Shown here: piece after piece, positions 1-10,814 of the stretch
Numbering within the stretch: the first letter of the stretch is position 1
Layout: every line of letters begins with the position of its first letter
Assembly (NCBI RefSeq): GCF_932294415.1
Contig: NC_065543.1
Span: 45,967,777-46,031,776 of the forward strand
Source: Quercus robur
Lineage: Eukaryota; Streptophyta; Magnoliopsida; Fagales; Fagaceae
DNA length: 64,000 nt
Reading direction: 5' to 3'
Notes under the pieces: generated by a model
What the model was told of the DNA's origin: nothing
What the model saw: only the letters and a program-made list of their open reading frames with translations
Databases searched by the model: none
Translations under genes and position numbers: made by a program

Positions 1-215
1 GAGAGAGAGGTTTTTCTGGAGGATAAAATAAATAGACAACATCAACCACCAAACCTTTTAAATTGAGAAGAAGAAAAAAAAACCATTTAAAAATTTTCAT
101 GTGCAGCGTACTGGCTCCTTTTGCCATGAAATTTTTCATCTCGGTTGCATAAATGCATTAGAATCTTTATTGCCTCAAATATTCGGCTTGGAAGTTCAAA
201 ACTCATCACTATGTC

Positions 216-351
216 ATTTTGGGGTTTATGATTCAATTTTTATGGGATTTTTAAAAGTTGGAAAAACTCAGCTCAATTAACAAATTTTGGGGTTTATGAT
301 TCAATTTTTATGGGTTCTTTAAAAGTTGGAAAAACTCAGCTCAATTAGCAA
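216..351. repeat. 68-bp tandem duplication
   Basis: Two adjacent copies with a period of 68 bp and only a few differences (for example GGGATTTTTAAAAG versus GGGTTCTTTAAAAG). No coding potential is seen. Confidence 0.8.
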
Positions 352-459
352 AACTAATTTTACGAGGTTCAACTGACTAGTGACTGACTAGTTGAGTTCC
401 CGCACAATGTGTAGTGCAACTTATTATTAATTTTCTCTAATATTTCGATAAGTTTTATA

Positions 460-555
460 AAAAATCTTATAACTTAACTGATTGACACCTCAATTTCTAA
501 TAGAAAAATTTAGGATTTAAATCCTCACCCCCAACTATCGATGTACAAAAAAGAT
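460..555 (+). repeat. SINE-like fragment (tentative)
   Basis: The stretch reads CTTATAACTTAACTGATTGACACCT, then a variable part, then GGATTTAAATCCTC and an A-rich end. The reverse complement of 11985-12075 has the same order (CTTATAACTCAACTGACAC, then TTAGGATTCAAATC). The shared order in opposite orientations suggests one dispersed tRNA-derived SINE family. Ends and target duplications were not resolved. Confidence 0.35.
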
Positions 556-691
556 ATTTCAATAAATTTCATTGTAAAAAATTGTAATTTTTAGTTATTT
601 TATATATAGACAAAATAGAAGTAGTATAGTGATTTGATCATATTATATATATATATGTGTTTACAAATTGAAAATTGCATGATTAAGTAGC

Positions 692-1476
692 TGTAGGGAC
701 ACGATTCGTAACGACCCAACACGATATTGGGTTCGCACGTAAATAGGCCCAAACAATATGATTTGTAGAGCGTGAGTGTAAAGAACTAGGTTAACTTTTG
801 TATAATAAAAAGACTCACCCTCACGTATATTGAAGGCCCAAAGCTGGCGCAACGATCGTTTTCTTTGGTAATCGATACAGTTCTTTTTCTCTTTTCGCTC
901 TTCTTCTTTTGTCTAGGTTTTCTTTCTTTCTTTTTTTGTTCCGATCCCCCCTTTTGCATGTTCTTCTTTCAGTTTATATACCACCCTTTGCGTTCCATCC
1001 TCACCGCACTCGTGTAGGTTGGGTTCGGAGGATTTCTTTTTGTCCCATCTAGTACCTCCTGGAACTTCCTATGGGCAGCTGTAAGGCTGCCTTCTTACTG
1101 TTCAGGTATCACCTCCACATTAATGTGGCCAGAGAGTTGGTTGAGAGGTCATTAATGCGGAGGCAGCTGTAGTTATAGATATTTGTTTATCTTTTCCTTT
1201 TTACCCTTGGTCTGTTATCCTATCTTCAGTGGTGACATAATTCTGAGGGCTGGTTGCAACAAGACCATGTCCTGATCGTCCTCGGACGCATACTGCCGAG
1301 GAGTATGGCGTCCTCGGACGAATACAGAACTCTACCCTCGTGATATTGACTACCACCCCCCTCGGTAATTGCCTTATGACCTAACCTGGCCTCCTCAGAC
1401 AGATATGCATCCTCGGATGGGCCACAGGCCCAACGACCCTGACCTTAATGGGCCTATTGATCGAATGGCCCCCACA
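692..1476 (-). repeat. 3' LTR of gypsy element 1
   Basis: 785 bp, ending TG...CA, aligned by eye to 9434-10217 with about 28 differences including one indel. The polypurine-rich tract lies just to its right at 1477-1495. Confidence 0.93.
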
Positions 1477-1495
1477 ATAGCCCCTCAAAATCCTA
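1477..1495 (-). other. Polypurine-tract region of gypsy element 1
   Basis: Read on the minus strand this is GATTTTGAGGGGCTATT directly before the TG of the 3' LTR, the position of the plus-strand primer in LTR retrotransposons. It is interrupted by pyrimidines, so it is a weak tract. A similar stretch borders the LTR of the second element at 59013-59030. Confidence 0.55.
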
Positions 1496-1842
1496 CTTTT
1501 CGACTCCTCGGGAGAGAAGGTGGATTTTGACGTCATAAGCCCGTACCTATGCGTGTTTTGGGGCATGCCCCTGACGCTTCAGCATCCCGATTTTGGCAGC
1601 ATTAAATTTTGGCAACGCCCTTGTCTCCCACGTTCGACGGTGAGATTTAAATCAAACGGCAGAAGGCCTCCCTTGTTTTGTGAGCGGGAACTTCTTCATC
1701 CTTACCTCCCTTCAGGGAAAAGGAAATAAAAGGGAGAAAGAAAAAGGAGAAAGGCGAGGAAACGGTTGTAGCAGTATCTGAGTCCTCAGACGATTTCGGG
1801 ATTTTTGATCAACCCACAAGCCCCGAGGAAGATCCTGACGAG

Positions 1843-3354
1843 ATGGGGATACAAAGAAAACCCCAGAAAAGCTTGCTGGAGCTGATGGAAGGTCAGCTGG
1901 GAAAGAGTGCGCCTACAAAAACAATACCATCCCAGGCTTCATCTCTTCCAGTTAGGTCTCCTCCTCCTGCTCCTCACCAACCTTCTCGGCCATCACCACA
2001 ACCAGCGCTTCCTAATGCTGCTGAGCAGTAAAGGCGCAGGGAACAGAAGGGCAAGGATGTGGCAGACACGAGCAAATCTCGTCCAACTCGAGAGGAGGAT
2101 GCTCAACGAGCTGCAAAGCAGCAGAAAACCAAGCACCAAGCCGCGCAGGGCCAGGAGAAATCTGACTCCCAACATCTTGAACCCCAAGCATGGTTGCCAG
2201 CACCCATGCATGGTGGGGAGCCCCTGCGAGATGACGCATCTATAAGGGACTTTAACGGCAGTATAGGGTGTCATGTAGCCTCGGCCATAGAGGAAGCCCT
2301 ATTGCTCCCAAAAGATATGGCCGAAATAAAGAACATGAGGAAGAATGAACTTGTCCTCGACAACAAACGATATTTGGGCATGGTAAGGAGCTAACTTTTA
2401 TCTTTCTCATTCTGTGACTGTTACTCACCAATATGCACCTTTCACTGACTATAGTGTTAACCCTTTTTCCTACAGATCATCTAAAATACTTTCAAGCTAG
2501 ATGAGATGCTCAACGCTTGTTCCGATCAGCTAGACGATGAGAGAAAAAGACGGACAACGGCTGTACAGACCTTGTCCAAATTCGAACAGGACTTGGCCGA
2601 TGCATAGAAAAAGTTACAGGCCGAAGAGCAAGCTCGCAAGAGCGCCGAGTCGGCATTAGAAGGCTACCAAAAGCAGGCCGAGAACCAAGGGAAACTTCTG
2701 CAGGAGGCGAATGCCTAACTAAAGAAGACTAAAGAGCAAGTCCTAGTCCTCAGGAAGCACCTGGAGGAAACTCAGAAACTAAGGAAGTGAGCTGAAAAGT
2801 CCAAGGAGCAAGCGGAGAAAGCAAAGATTGATGCCGAACAAGCAATGAACGAAGCTGAGCAGAGAGGCTACGAGGTTGGTATAACTGAAACTGAGAAGGC
2901 TTTAAGAGCCGAGGTTCTGGAGGTATGCCGTATCTACTACGTAAGGACTTGGAGCGAGGCTCTTAACCGTGTTGGGGTTGAAGCCTCATCTGAGTTACGT
3001 AAGCCAGAGAACGTATTCTATCCCGAGGCGATTCGCCCCTCAGTTCTTCTACCCCATCAAGCTGATACTCCCTCTTCAGTTATTAACCTCAACGAGGAGG
3101 TTTCGCCTCACAGTTTTCCTCCCCGTAGCCAGCCGGAATTAGCTAAAGAGGGACTTGCCCCTCCAGGAGCTTCCCCAGACAAGACCACCACCGCTTCGGA
3201 GGCAGAGACGACCTCCCAAGGTTTTCAACGGGATTTGGACTCCACAGTTCTACCAACTGGGGATATTACCAAGACCAAAGAGGGAATCACCCCTTCGGAG
3301 GCAGACATACCAGCCAGCCAGAACCTAAAAATCCAATTGAAATTGAAAAAATAG
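1843..3354 (+). pseudogene. Antisense extra ORF (aORF) of Tat element, degenerate, with intron
   Basis: This ORF runs opposite to gag-pol, between integrase and the 3' LTR, where Tat elements are known to carry additional ORFs. The frame starts at ATG 1843 and gives a Pro-rich segment, then a Lys/Gln/Glu-rich segment. A good GT-AG intron at 2383-2475 (93 bp) follows, after which come about 120 residues of Ala/Glu/Lys/Gln-rich coiled coil. The last intact stretch (2845-3354) begins MNEAEQRGYEVGI and ends in a Ser/Thr/Pro-rich tail. In-frame stops interrupt it: TAA after residue 62, TAA just after the intron, TAG and TAA inside the coiled coil, and TGA shortly before 2800. The function of such ORFs is unknown. 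Family assignment rests on position, intron and coiled coil, not on a database match. Confidence 0.7.
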
Positions 3355-3997
3355 AACTTGTTTTGTAGCTTAACTAGACATTTAGTAGGGAACTACCTTG
3401 CTCATTTTCTTATCACTTTTACTACTTTATGTTATTTTTGTACTTGTTCACTTCGTTATTGTAATTTGGATAGGTTTATTTCAACTATCTTTTGCTTGTA
3501 TGGGACAATTTTACTCACACACATTGTCAATCGATAATCAGCAACAGGCAATAAGCATTAATACAACAGGGTCTTAGGGAGACATTTTTGATATGCGCGT
3601 ATTCTTTCCAATCAATTGCAATTCAGTACCTTGATTGTACGCCAACTTACGTCCCAAGATCTCTCTTTGATTCCCCAATGAGTTGTTACAGGGCGTTATT
3701 TCCCGTTAAGTTTGCGATTAGAAGCTCTATCACAACTCAGTTACTGTTTAACACTTCAATACACATCATAGGACGTTAATTTTCACCAAGTTTGTGGTCC
3801 GAGGACCTGACATAACTTAGTTTCTGTTTAACATTTCAATACACATTATAGGACGTTAATTTCCACTAAGTTTGTGGTCCGATGACCTGACATAACTTAG
3901 TTTCTGTTTAACATTTCAACATACATCATAGGACGCAGGAGTACAGGATATATGGTTGACGTAAATTAAAAGAAATATCTGAATTGAAACACTTTTA
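3355..3997. other. Non-coding 3' region of gypsy element 1
   Basis: Lies between the ends of the convergent aORF and integrase. Its right half is an 80-bp tandem repeat (3681-3935). No gene is seen in the remainder. Confidence 0.7.
3681..3935. repeat. 80-bp minisatellite, about 3.2 copies
   Basis: Successive units start near 3681, 3761 and 3841, plus a partial unit near 3921. Each contains a variant of ATAGGACGTTAATTTCCAC and TTAGTTTCTGTTTAACATTTC. The leftmost unit is the most diverged. Tandem repeats at this location are known from Tat/Ogre-type elements and can seed satellite DNA. Confidence 0.85.
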
Positions 3998-4756
3998 TTA
4001 ATAATAATACCTCTTGAGATTATTTACATTCCAACGATGAAGTACAGCTTTTTCATCTAGGTCTTCCAGATAATAGGCTTCTATTCCCGCTACAGAAATG
4101 ATTCGATATGGCCCTTCCCAATTAGGTCCCAGTTTTCCCCAATTTGGGTTCTTGGTGGCCCCCAGAACTTTTCTCAGCACCAAATCCCCTACGGCTAACA
4201 GCCTCATCTTCACATTACTATCATAGCCCTGCTTGAGTTTATGTTGGTAGTAAGCTAGTTGAACCATCGCGCTCTCCCTTCGTTCTTCAATCAGGTCCAA
4301 ACTTTTCTCCAACATCGCATCATTACTATCCGGAGAGAATGTACTGGTTCGTAACATTGGGAATCCAGTTTCCAGGGGAATGACAGCCTCGGCCCCATAG
4401 GTCATGGAAAAAGGAGTTTTCCCCGTCGAACGTCGGGGTGTTGTCCGATACGTCCAAAGCACATGTGGCAATTCTTCCACCCACTTTCCTTTCGCGTCAT
4501 CCAGCCTCTTCTTAAGCCCATTGACTATGACTTTGTTAACAGCTTCAGCCTGCCCATTGCCTTGTGGATAAGCCGGAGTGGAATATCTATTTCTTATACC
4601 CAGTTCCGAACAATATTCCCTAAAGGCATTGCTATCGAATTGGAGTCCATTATCTGAGACAAGAGTGCGGGGAATTCCAAATCGTGTAACAATGTTCCTC
4701 CAAACAAACTTCTTCACATTTACGTCCCTAATGTTCGCCAAAGGGCTCAGCTTCAA
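3998..4756 (-). pseudogene. Integrase core and C-terminal part of gypsy element 1 (pol fragment)
   Basis: About 250 codons of integrase. It begins inside the catalytic core (VSDNGLQF holds the second catalytic Asp; the core Glu is in the NGQAEAVNK region). The C-terminal GPY-type module follows (NWEGPYRII, YYLEDL) and it ends LKRYYY. It is in a different frame from the upstream part of pol: the run of A near 4739-4742 on the plus strand has one extra base, so the expected WVEAEPLANIRD is split over two frames. The first catalytic Asp (TDYF) lies upstream of the shift. As written the protein would not be a functional integrase. Confidence 0.88.
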
Positions 4757-5513
4757 CCCATTTAGTGAAGTAGTCTGTGCCGACCAGCAGGTACTTCTTG
4801 TTTCCTATGGCTTTAGGAAAAGGGCCGACAATGTCCAGCCCCCACTAGGCAAAAGGCCAAGGGCTAGAGAGAGGGTTAAGAACTCCTCCCGGTTGGTGGA
4901 TATTCGAAGCATATCTTTGACACTGATCGCACTTCCTAACGTACTCCTGCGCTTCATTTCGCATATTCGGCCACCAATATCCTTGTGTGAGGGCTCGACA
5001 TGCTAGAGACCTTCCTCCTGTATGGCTTCCACAAATACCCTCATGCAATTCCTCCAGGATTGACTCTGCTGTCTCAGGAGGCACACAGAGCAGGTATGGC
5101 CCAGAGAAGGACCGTTTGTATAACTTTTTATCCTCAGATAACCAGTACCGAGGAGCTTTCCTTCGTACTTTCTCAGCTTCCACCTTATCTTCGGGCAATA
5201 TGTCACTTTCAAGAAATTTTAATATGGGATCCATCCAGTTTGGCGACAGACTGGTTTGATTGATTTGGCAAACCTCCTTTTTTGGTGAGGTGGGGGTACA
5301 CAGGTCTTTGACGATAATCACCTGAGGAAAATTTCGTACTGAGGAGGTGGCAAGGGTTGCCAAGGAATCAGCGTGGGTATTTTCACCTCGAGGAATATGT
5401 AATACGTCGAAAGACTCAAACTTCGTTCGCATACGCCTAACCCGGTCCAGATACCCTTGCATCCTTAGGTCTCGGGCCTCCAACTCTCCTGTCACCTGGC
5501 CGACTACCAACCT
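4743..5513 (-). pseudogene. RNase H end and integrase N-terminus of gypsy element 1 (pol fragment)
   Basis: The reading resumes right after the TAG at 5514-5516 with RLVVGQVTGELEARD, the end of the second RNase H including IPRGENTHADSLA. The integrase HHCC zinc-binding segment follows (LHEGICGSHTGG with the histidines; CDQCQRYA with the cysteines). A second TAG at 4845-4847 cuts it after SSPWPFA, where a Gln before WGLD is usual. Beyond it the frame continues with the first catalytic Asp until the frameshift near 4740. Confidence 0.87.
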
Positions 5514-7283
5514 CTAGTCTGAGAAAAACTTCACTGCCTTTCCACCCATTTTATGGACCATACTCATTCCCATTATCAAAGCTTCGTATTCTGATTCGTT
5601 GTTAGTAGCCGAGAACCCTAATCTTAACGATTTCTCGATGATGACCTCTTTGGGGGATATCAACACTAATCCCAATCCTGCTCCCCGTTGGTTTGCGGCC
5701 CCATCCACGTACACCCTCCAAAAGGACCCACATTGTGCGGATATTAGACCAACCGATTTTTCATCCATGTGACCTTGATTCACATTAACTTCTTCTGGGC
5801 ATTCGGCGAACTTGGCCACTAGGTCGGCAAGGACTTGACCTTTCACAGAGGTGTGAGACATGTATTTGATATCGAAAGCTCCCAGAATCGTGCCCCACTT
5901 AACAATTCTCTCGGTGTAGTCGGCACTTCTAAGTATGGACTTAAGAGGTAGCTGGGTCAAGATGACCACGGTATGGGCCTGAAAGTAGTGCGGAAGTTTG
6001 CGTGTTGCATGGACCACCGCCAATATGGCCTTTTCTAATGACAAATATCTCACCTCGGCCTCATGGAGGGATTTACTTACATAATAAACTGGCATTTGGA
6101 CGCCATTGTCTTCTCGTATCAAGACGAAACTAACTGCATGAGGGGCTACCACCAAATAAGCAAACAACACCTCATCCACCTCAGGGCTAGACATGATAGG
6201 TGGCCTGGACAGGTATTCTTTCAACTGCTGGAACGCTTCAGCACACTCCGCGGTCCATTCAAATCCTTGCCACTTATGTAATAGGCGGAAAAAAGGACGA
6301 CACCTCTCAGCCGACCTGGAGATGAACCGATTCAACGCAGCAGTCATCCCAGTCAGTTTCTGCACTTCTTTTGGATTCCGAGGTGCTTGCAAATCGTTAA
6401 TGGCCTTAATCTGGTCTGGGTTCACCTCAATTTCTTTATGGGTCACCATGTACCCCAAGAACTTCCCGGAACCGACACCAAATGAGCACTTTGAAGCATT
6501 CAAGCGTAACTTATGTTTTCTTAGTATCCCGAAGATACTCGTGAGGTCTTCCACATGTTCAGACGCCATCTTACTTTTCACAACCATATCATTGATGTAA
6601 ACTTCAATATTTCTACCCAGTTGCGGCTCAAACATCTTCGTCATCATGCGTTGGTAGGTAGATCCAGCGTTTTTCAAGCCGAAGGGCATCACCTTGTAAT
6701 GGTAATTCCCAATCGGGGTCACAAAAGCAGTCTTTTCTTGATCATCGGCGGCTAGCGGTATTTGGTGATACCCTTGGAAGGCATCCAAGAAACTCATTCT
6801 AAGGTGTCCCATGGTCGCATCCACCAACTGGTCGATCTTCGACATGGGAAATGGATCCTTGTGACAAGCCTTATTGAGATCCGTGAAGTCGACGCACACC
6901 CGCCATTTTCCCGTCTTCTTTTTTACTACCACTGTATTGGCCAACCATTGAGGATAGAAAACTTCCTTGATAGCCCCAGCCTGTTTGAGCTTGGCGACTT
7001 CACATCTGACCGCCTCGACGTGTTCCTTAGACGGTCGCCGAGGAGGTTGCCTCCTGGGCAGAACGGCGGGATTCATGTTGAGTCGATGAAAAATGAAATT
7101 CGGGTCCACCCCTGGGGCTTCATATGGATTCCATGCGAAAACGTCTACATTTGCTCGGAGGAATTCCAACAACCTCGCCTTCTCTTGTAAAGGCAACTTA
7201 GTCCCAACCTGAAAGAATTTTTTCGGGTCATCAGCAACAACTACCTTCTCCAGATCTTCACACTCTACCCCATTGGCTGGCAC
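5514..7283 (-). pseudogene. Reverse transcriptase, Ty3-type RNase H and second RNase H of gypsy element 1
   Basis: About 589 codons open. The RT domain is at roughly residues 60-260, with KKKTGKWRVCVDFTDLN, the SFLDAFQGYHQI block, MPFGLKNAGSTYQ, and the active-site box. That box reads YINDMVVKS where YVDDMVVKS is normal, so the first of the two catalytic aspartates is Asn. A degenerate Ty3 RNase H (about 340-460) and a second RNase H follow (YVDGAANQRGAG, NNESEYEAL), a pair typical of the Tat lineage. The ORF stops at TAG 5514-5516 inside the second RNase H. The frame is continuous upstream with gag-protease (see 7362-9371): the shared frame is broken only by TAG at 7314-7316 and 7362-7364, so the ancestor had one gag-pol polyprotein. 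No new start is needed at 7283. Confidence 0.9.
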
Positions 7284-7361
7284 GTCTAGGCCTGATACTG
7301 GGGACTTTAATTGCTATAATTCATTGTCGGCCGTAGCTGAGGTTTCTGCTTCTGGCCGATG

Positions 7362-9371
7362 CTATATAGCCGTGACTAGGCATTGCCGAGCAGCCGCCTG
7401 ACTCCCTACTATTTCCAACACTTGGTCCCCGGATGGGTACTTCACCTTCTGATGCAAGGTTGACGAGACCGCTTTAAGGGTGTGAAGCCAAGGTCTGCCC
7501 ATAATAGCCGTGTATGGAGAAAAAACATCCACGACAATAAAGTCCACCTCCACCACATCCGTACCTGCCTGCACGGGCAGCCTAATTAGCCCTTTAGGAG
7601 TGACCAACCTTCCCTCGAAACTTACTAGAGGAGAGTTATAGGTTGTTAAGTCCTCTGGGTTCAAACCTAGCCCCTTGTACAAGTCTGGATACATCACATC
7701 CACAGCACTACCCTGATCAACCATCACTCTTCTGACATCGTACCCGCCAATCCTTAACGTTACCACCAAAGCATCCTCATGGGGATGTATGGTCCCAACC
7801 ATATCCTCATCTGAAAAGCCTAGAATCAGGGGGACACGCTTCTTGGCTCTCTTCAATGCTTGGGAATGATCCTCGGTCGGGGATCGGGACATCGACAACA
7901 CTCTAGCGGGGCAAGATCCAGTCCTCCCCGGGGCCGCAAAGATAACGTTAATCGTACTCAGGGGGAGTCTTGATGAAGCGTCCCCGCGCACTTCTGAACC
8001 TGCTTGACTCGCCCTTCCACTGGAGTGATGCAAGAGTTGTTTTAATTTCCCTTCACGGACCAACTGTTCCAAGTGGTCCCATAAATTCCTGTAGTTATCC
8101 GTCGTGTGCCCATGATCCTGATGATAATGACAGTACAAGCTCGGGTTGCGTTTCCTAGGCTCTCCCGCCATTTTGTTCGGCCATTTGAAGAATGGCTCAT
8201 TCTTTATCTTCTCCAAAATCTGCCGAACTGGCTCTCGAAATACTAAATTAACAACCTGGGCGTCCGCCGAACCTGACTGCCCAACAAAATCCCTCCGTGG
8301 TCGGCTGTTATTATAACGGTCCGACCTGAAATCCCTCCTCTCCTGAGGGATCACCTTGGCCTTTCCTTTTCCCTGAAGTTGATCTTCCTCTACCCTTCTG
8401 TACTTATCTATTCTGTCCATCAGTTGGCGCACACTGGTGACAGGTTTACCCGTCAGGGATTTCCTCAAATCGTGATCAGTTGGGAGACCAGCTTTGAAAG
8501 TGGTTATAGCCACAGCATCGTTCTTTCCCTCTATTTCGTTAAACATTTCCCAGTATCTATCCGAGTAATTCTTGAGAGTCTCGCCCTCTCGCATAGACAG
8601 AGTCAACAGAGATCCCAAAGGCCGAGGAGTCCTGTTACATGTAATAAAGCGAGCACCAAAAGCCCGAGTCAATGTTTTGAAAGATCCAATAGAATTGGCC
8701 CTTAAGCTGTTGAACCACCTCATCGCCGTCGGGCCCAAACTCGATGGAAAAACTTTGCACATCAAAGTTTCGTTTCTAGAATAGATAGCCATCTTTTGGC
8801 TGAAATAGCTTACATGTTCCACCGGATCCGAATGGTCGTCATATAGAGAGAACGTAGGCTGATAGAATCGCCGAGGATGAATCGCATCGTCTATGTTTCT
8901 CGTAAAGGGCGACTTGGAAATTTGACTCAAGGCTTTGTTCATGGCATCGTTTCCCAAGCCCTTACTAGGTGGACTTCTACGCTTACGTCGATGGCGGTGC
9001 TCCTCTTCGTAGGAGAAAGTCTCGCTTGGCAGAGTTCTTGATCTCCGCTTATAACTAGCTCCATTCGACTCCTCAAATGATGGTTCGGAGCAAGGTGGGG
9101 AACGTTCTCGCCGTGCATGGCGCAACTCTTTCTTCAAATCTGCAATCTCACGTTGCAGATTCCCATCATGCTTCGCGTGGGAGACGTGACTCTTCCCCCG
9201 AGAGTGGCTCTTGGTGGTATGAGTTGTACGTACACTCCCCTCATGGCCTTCTCTCCGTTCGGGACTCTTTCGAGGATCACCATGCTGGGAGCCCCTTGAT
9301 TCTGCCTGGTGCAAGTTGACATCCTCCTGATGCGGTCCCGCCGCGGGGTGATGTGGACCCATTTCCTCCAT
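7362..9371 (-). pseudogene. gag-protease polyprotein of gypsy element 1
   Basis: 669 codons from ATG 9371, only 43 bp downstream of the PBS. The N-terminus is Lys/Arg/Glu/His-rich and low-complexity. A retrotransposon gag domain is at about residues 165-310 (PFTRNIDDAI, MRWFNSLRANSI). A CCHC-like knuckle near residue 420 (CHYHQDHGHTTDNY) has lost its last Cys to Tyr. An aspartic protease is at about 540-660 with the active-site box VMVDQGSAVDVMY. The ORF ends at TAG 7362-7364, after which the same frame runs through another TAG (7314-7316) into RT. The stops look like point mutations in a single gag-pol ORF rather than a normal gag/pol boundary. Confidence 0.9.
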
Positions 9372-9413
9372 CAGAAACGTTGCACTGGAAGTCCTTTAAG
9401 TTAACACAAGCTC

Positions 9414-9432
9414 TCCCCACAGACGGCGCCAA
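9414..9432 (-). other. Primer-binding site of gypsy element 1
   Basis: On the minus strand, one base inside the 5' LTR, the sequence is TTGGCGCCGTCTGTGGGGA. TGGCGCC at this place is the usual start of a PBS in plant Ty3/gypsy elements, complementary to a tRNA 3' end (Asp-like). This fixes the orientation of the element. Confidence 0.85.
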
Positions 9433-9433
9433 T

Positions 9434-10217
9434 TGTAGTGACACGATTCGTAACGACCCAACACGATACTGGGTTCACACGTAAATAGGCTCAAACAATA
9501 TGATTTGTAGAGCGTGGGTGTAAAAAACTAGGTTAACTTTTGTATAATAAAAAGACTTACCCTCACGTATATTGAAGGCCCAAAGTTGGCGCAACGATCG
9601 TTTTCTTTGGTAATCGATACAGTTCTTTTTCTCTTTTCGCTCTACTTCTTTTGTCTAGGTTTTCTTTCTTTCTTTTTTTGTTCTGATCCCCCCTTTTGCA
9701 TGTTCTTCTTTCAGTTTATATACCACCTTTGCGTTCCATCCTCACCGCACATGTGTAGGTTGGGTTCGGAGGATTTCTTTTTGTCCCATCTAGCACCTCT
9801 TGGAACTTCCTATGGGCAACTGTAAGGCTGCCTTCTTACTGTTCAGGTATCACCTCCACATTAATGCGGCCAGAGAGTTGGTTGAGAGGTCATTAATGCG
9901 GAGGCAGTTGTAGTTATAGATATTTGTTTATCTTTTCCTTTTTACCCTTGGTCTGTTATCCTATCTTCAGTGGTGACATAATTCTGAGGGCTGGTTGCAA
10001 CAAGACCGCGTCCTGATCGTCCTCGGACGCACACTGCCGAGGAGTATGGCGTCCTCGGACGAATACAGAACTCTACCTTCGTGATATTGACTACCACCCC
10101 CCTCGGTAATTGCCTTATGACCTAACCTGGCCTTCTCGGACGGATATACATCCTCGGATGGGCCACAGGCCTAACGATCCTGACCTTAATGGGCCTATTG
10201 ATCGAATGGCCCCCACA
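9434..10217 (-). repeat. 5' LTR of gypsy element 1
   Basis: 784 bp with TG...CA ends. It contains the presumed promoter (TATATAAA on the minus strand at 9715-9722). It differs from the partner LTR mostly by C/T and G/A changes. Confidence 0.93.
9715..9722 (-). promoter_or_regulatory. TATA box of the 5' LTR
   Basis: TATATAAA on the minus strand, about 280 bp before the inner LTR end, flanked by GC-richer sequence. The same motif is conserved in the other LTR at about 976-983. It would drive leftward transcription of gag-pol. Confidence 0.5.
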
Positions 10218-10814
10218 GTAGATAATATAGATAGTCATGTTTCATACCTACTAAAAAATGCATGTATCCTTAAATTTTATTTATTTATTTATTTTTTATT
10301 TTTTACATTCTTGATTGTGTGTTACTAAAAATATTTTTCCCTTTTTGTTGGACATGGTTTCAATTGTTGCAAAAACAACTAAATTTGAGTAAAAATGTCA
10401 TATTTCAAATAAATTGTTTCTCACATAAAAAAAAAAACCGATTGTTTCTCATATAAATCTTAGAAAAATGATATTAAAATTTCATTATGCTTACAATTAA
10501 TTAATTTAATAAAACAAACATATTTATTATATTAGTAACCTTTCTAATTACATAGAATACATACTACAGTGTTAGTTCCACACACATATGCCCACACACA
10601 CGCACACACACACAAAAGAGTTAGGAAATTTAAAGGATTAAGATTAATTTTAGTGAATTCACAAATATTTTATTTTTTATGGCTTTTGTGATAATTATTG
10701 TCAAAGGAACTAAACATGAGTAAGAATCTCATATTCTAAATTTATTATTATTATTCCAACTAAAAATTATTTTCTATATAGAATTTATAAAAATAATCAT
10801 ATAAATTCATTTAA

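Larger units (their letters stand above)
1..691. other. AT-rich spacer left of the gypsy element
   Basis: No credible coding sequence is seen. A 68-bp segment is tandemly duplicated (216-283 and 284-351), each copy starting ATTTTGGGGTTTATGATTCA. Around 460-555 there is a SINE-like stretch with a degenerate pol III B-box (GGATTTAAATCCT); a reverse-oriented relative lies near 11985-12075. A TA microsatellite (641-656) lies just before the LTR. Confidence 0.5.
692..10217 (-). mobile_element. Ty3/gypsy LTR retrotransposon, Tat lineage, complete but non-functional
   Basis: A 9.5-kb element lies on the minus strand between two LTRs (692-1476 and 9434-10217). Read on the minus strand it runs 5' LTR, PBS, gag-protease, RT, Ty3-type RNase H, a second (archaeal-type) RNase H, integrase, an antisense extra ORF, PPT, 3' LTR. 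The double RNase H and extra ORF next to the 3' LTR are hallmarks of the Tat lineage. The flanks are GTAGC (687-691) and GTAGA (10218-10222), a 4-of-5 target duplication. By eye the LTRs differ at about 28 of 785 positions (roughly 3.6%), so insertion is fairly recent. The polyprotein carries four in-frame TAG codons, one frameshift and a changed RT active site, so this copy cannot move on its own. Confidence 0.93.

Noticed and set aside
6063-7190. Plus-strand open frames across the RT region
   Set aside because: They are complements of the strongly supported minus-strand RT/RNase H coding sequence and match no family.
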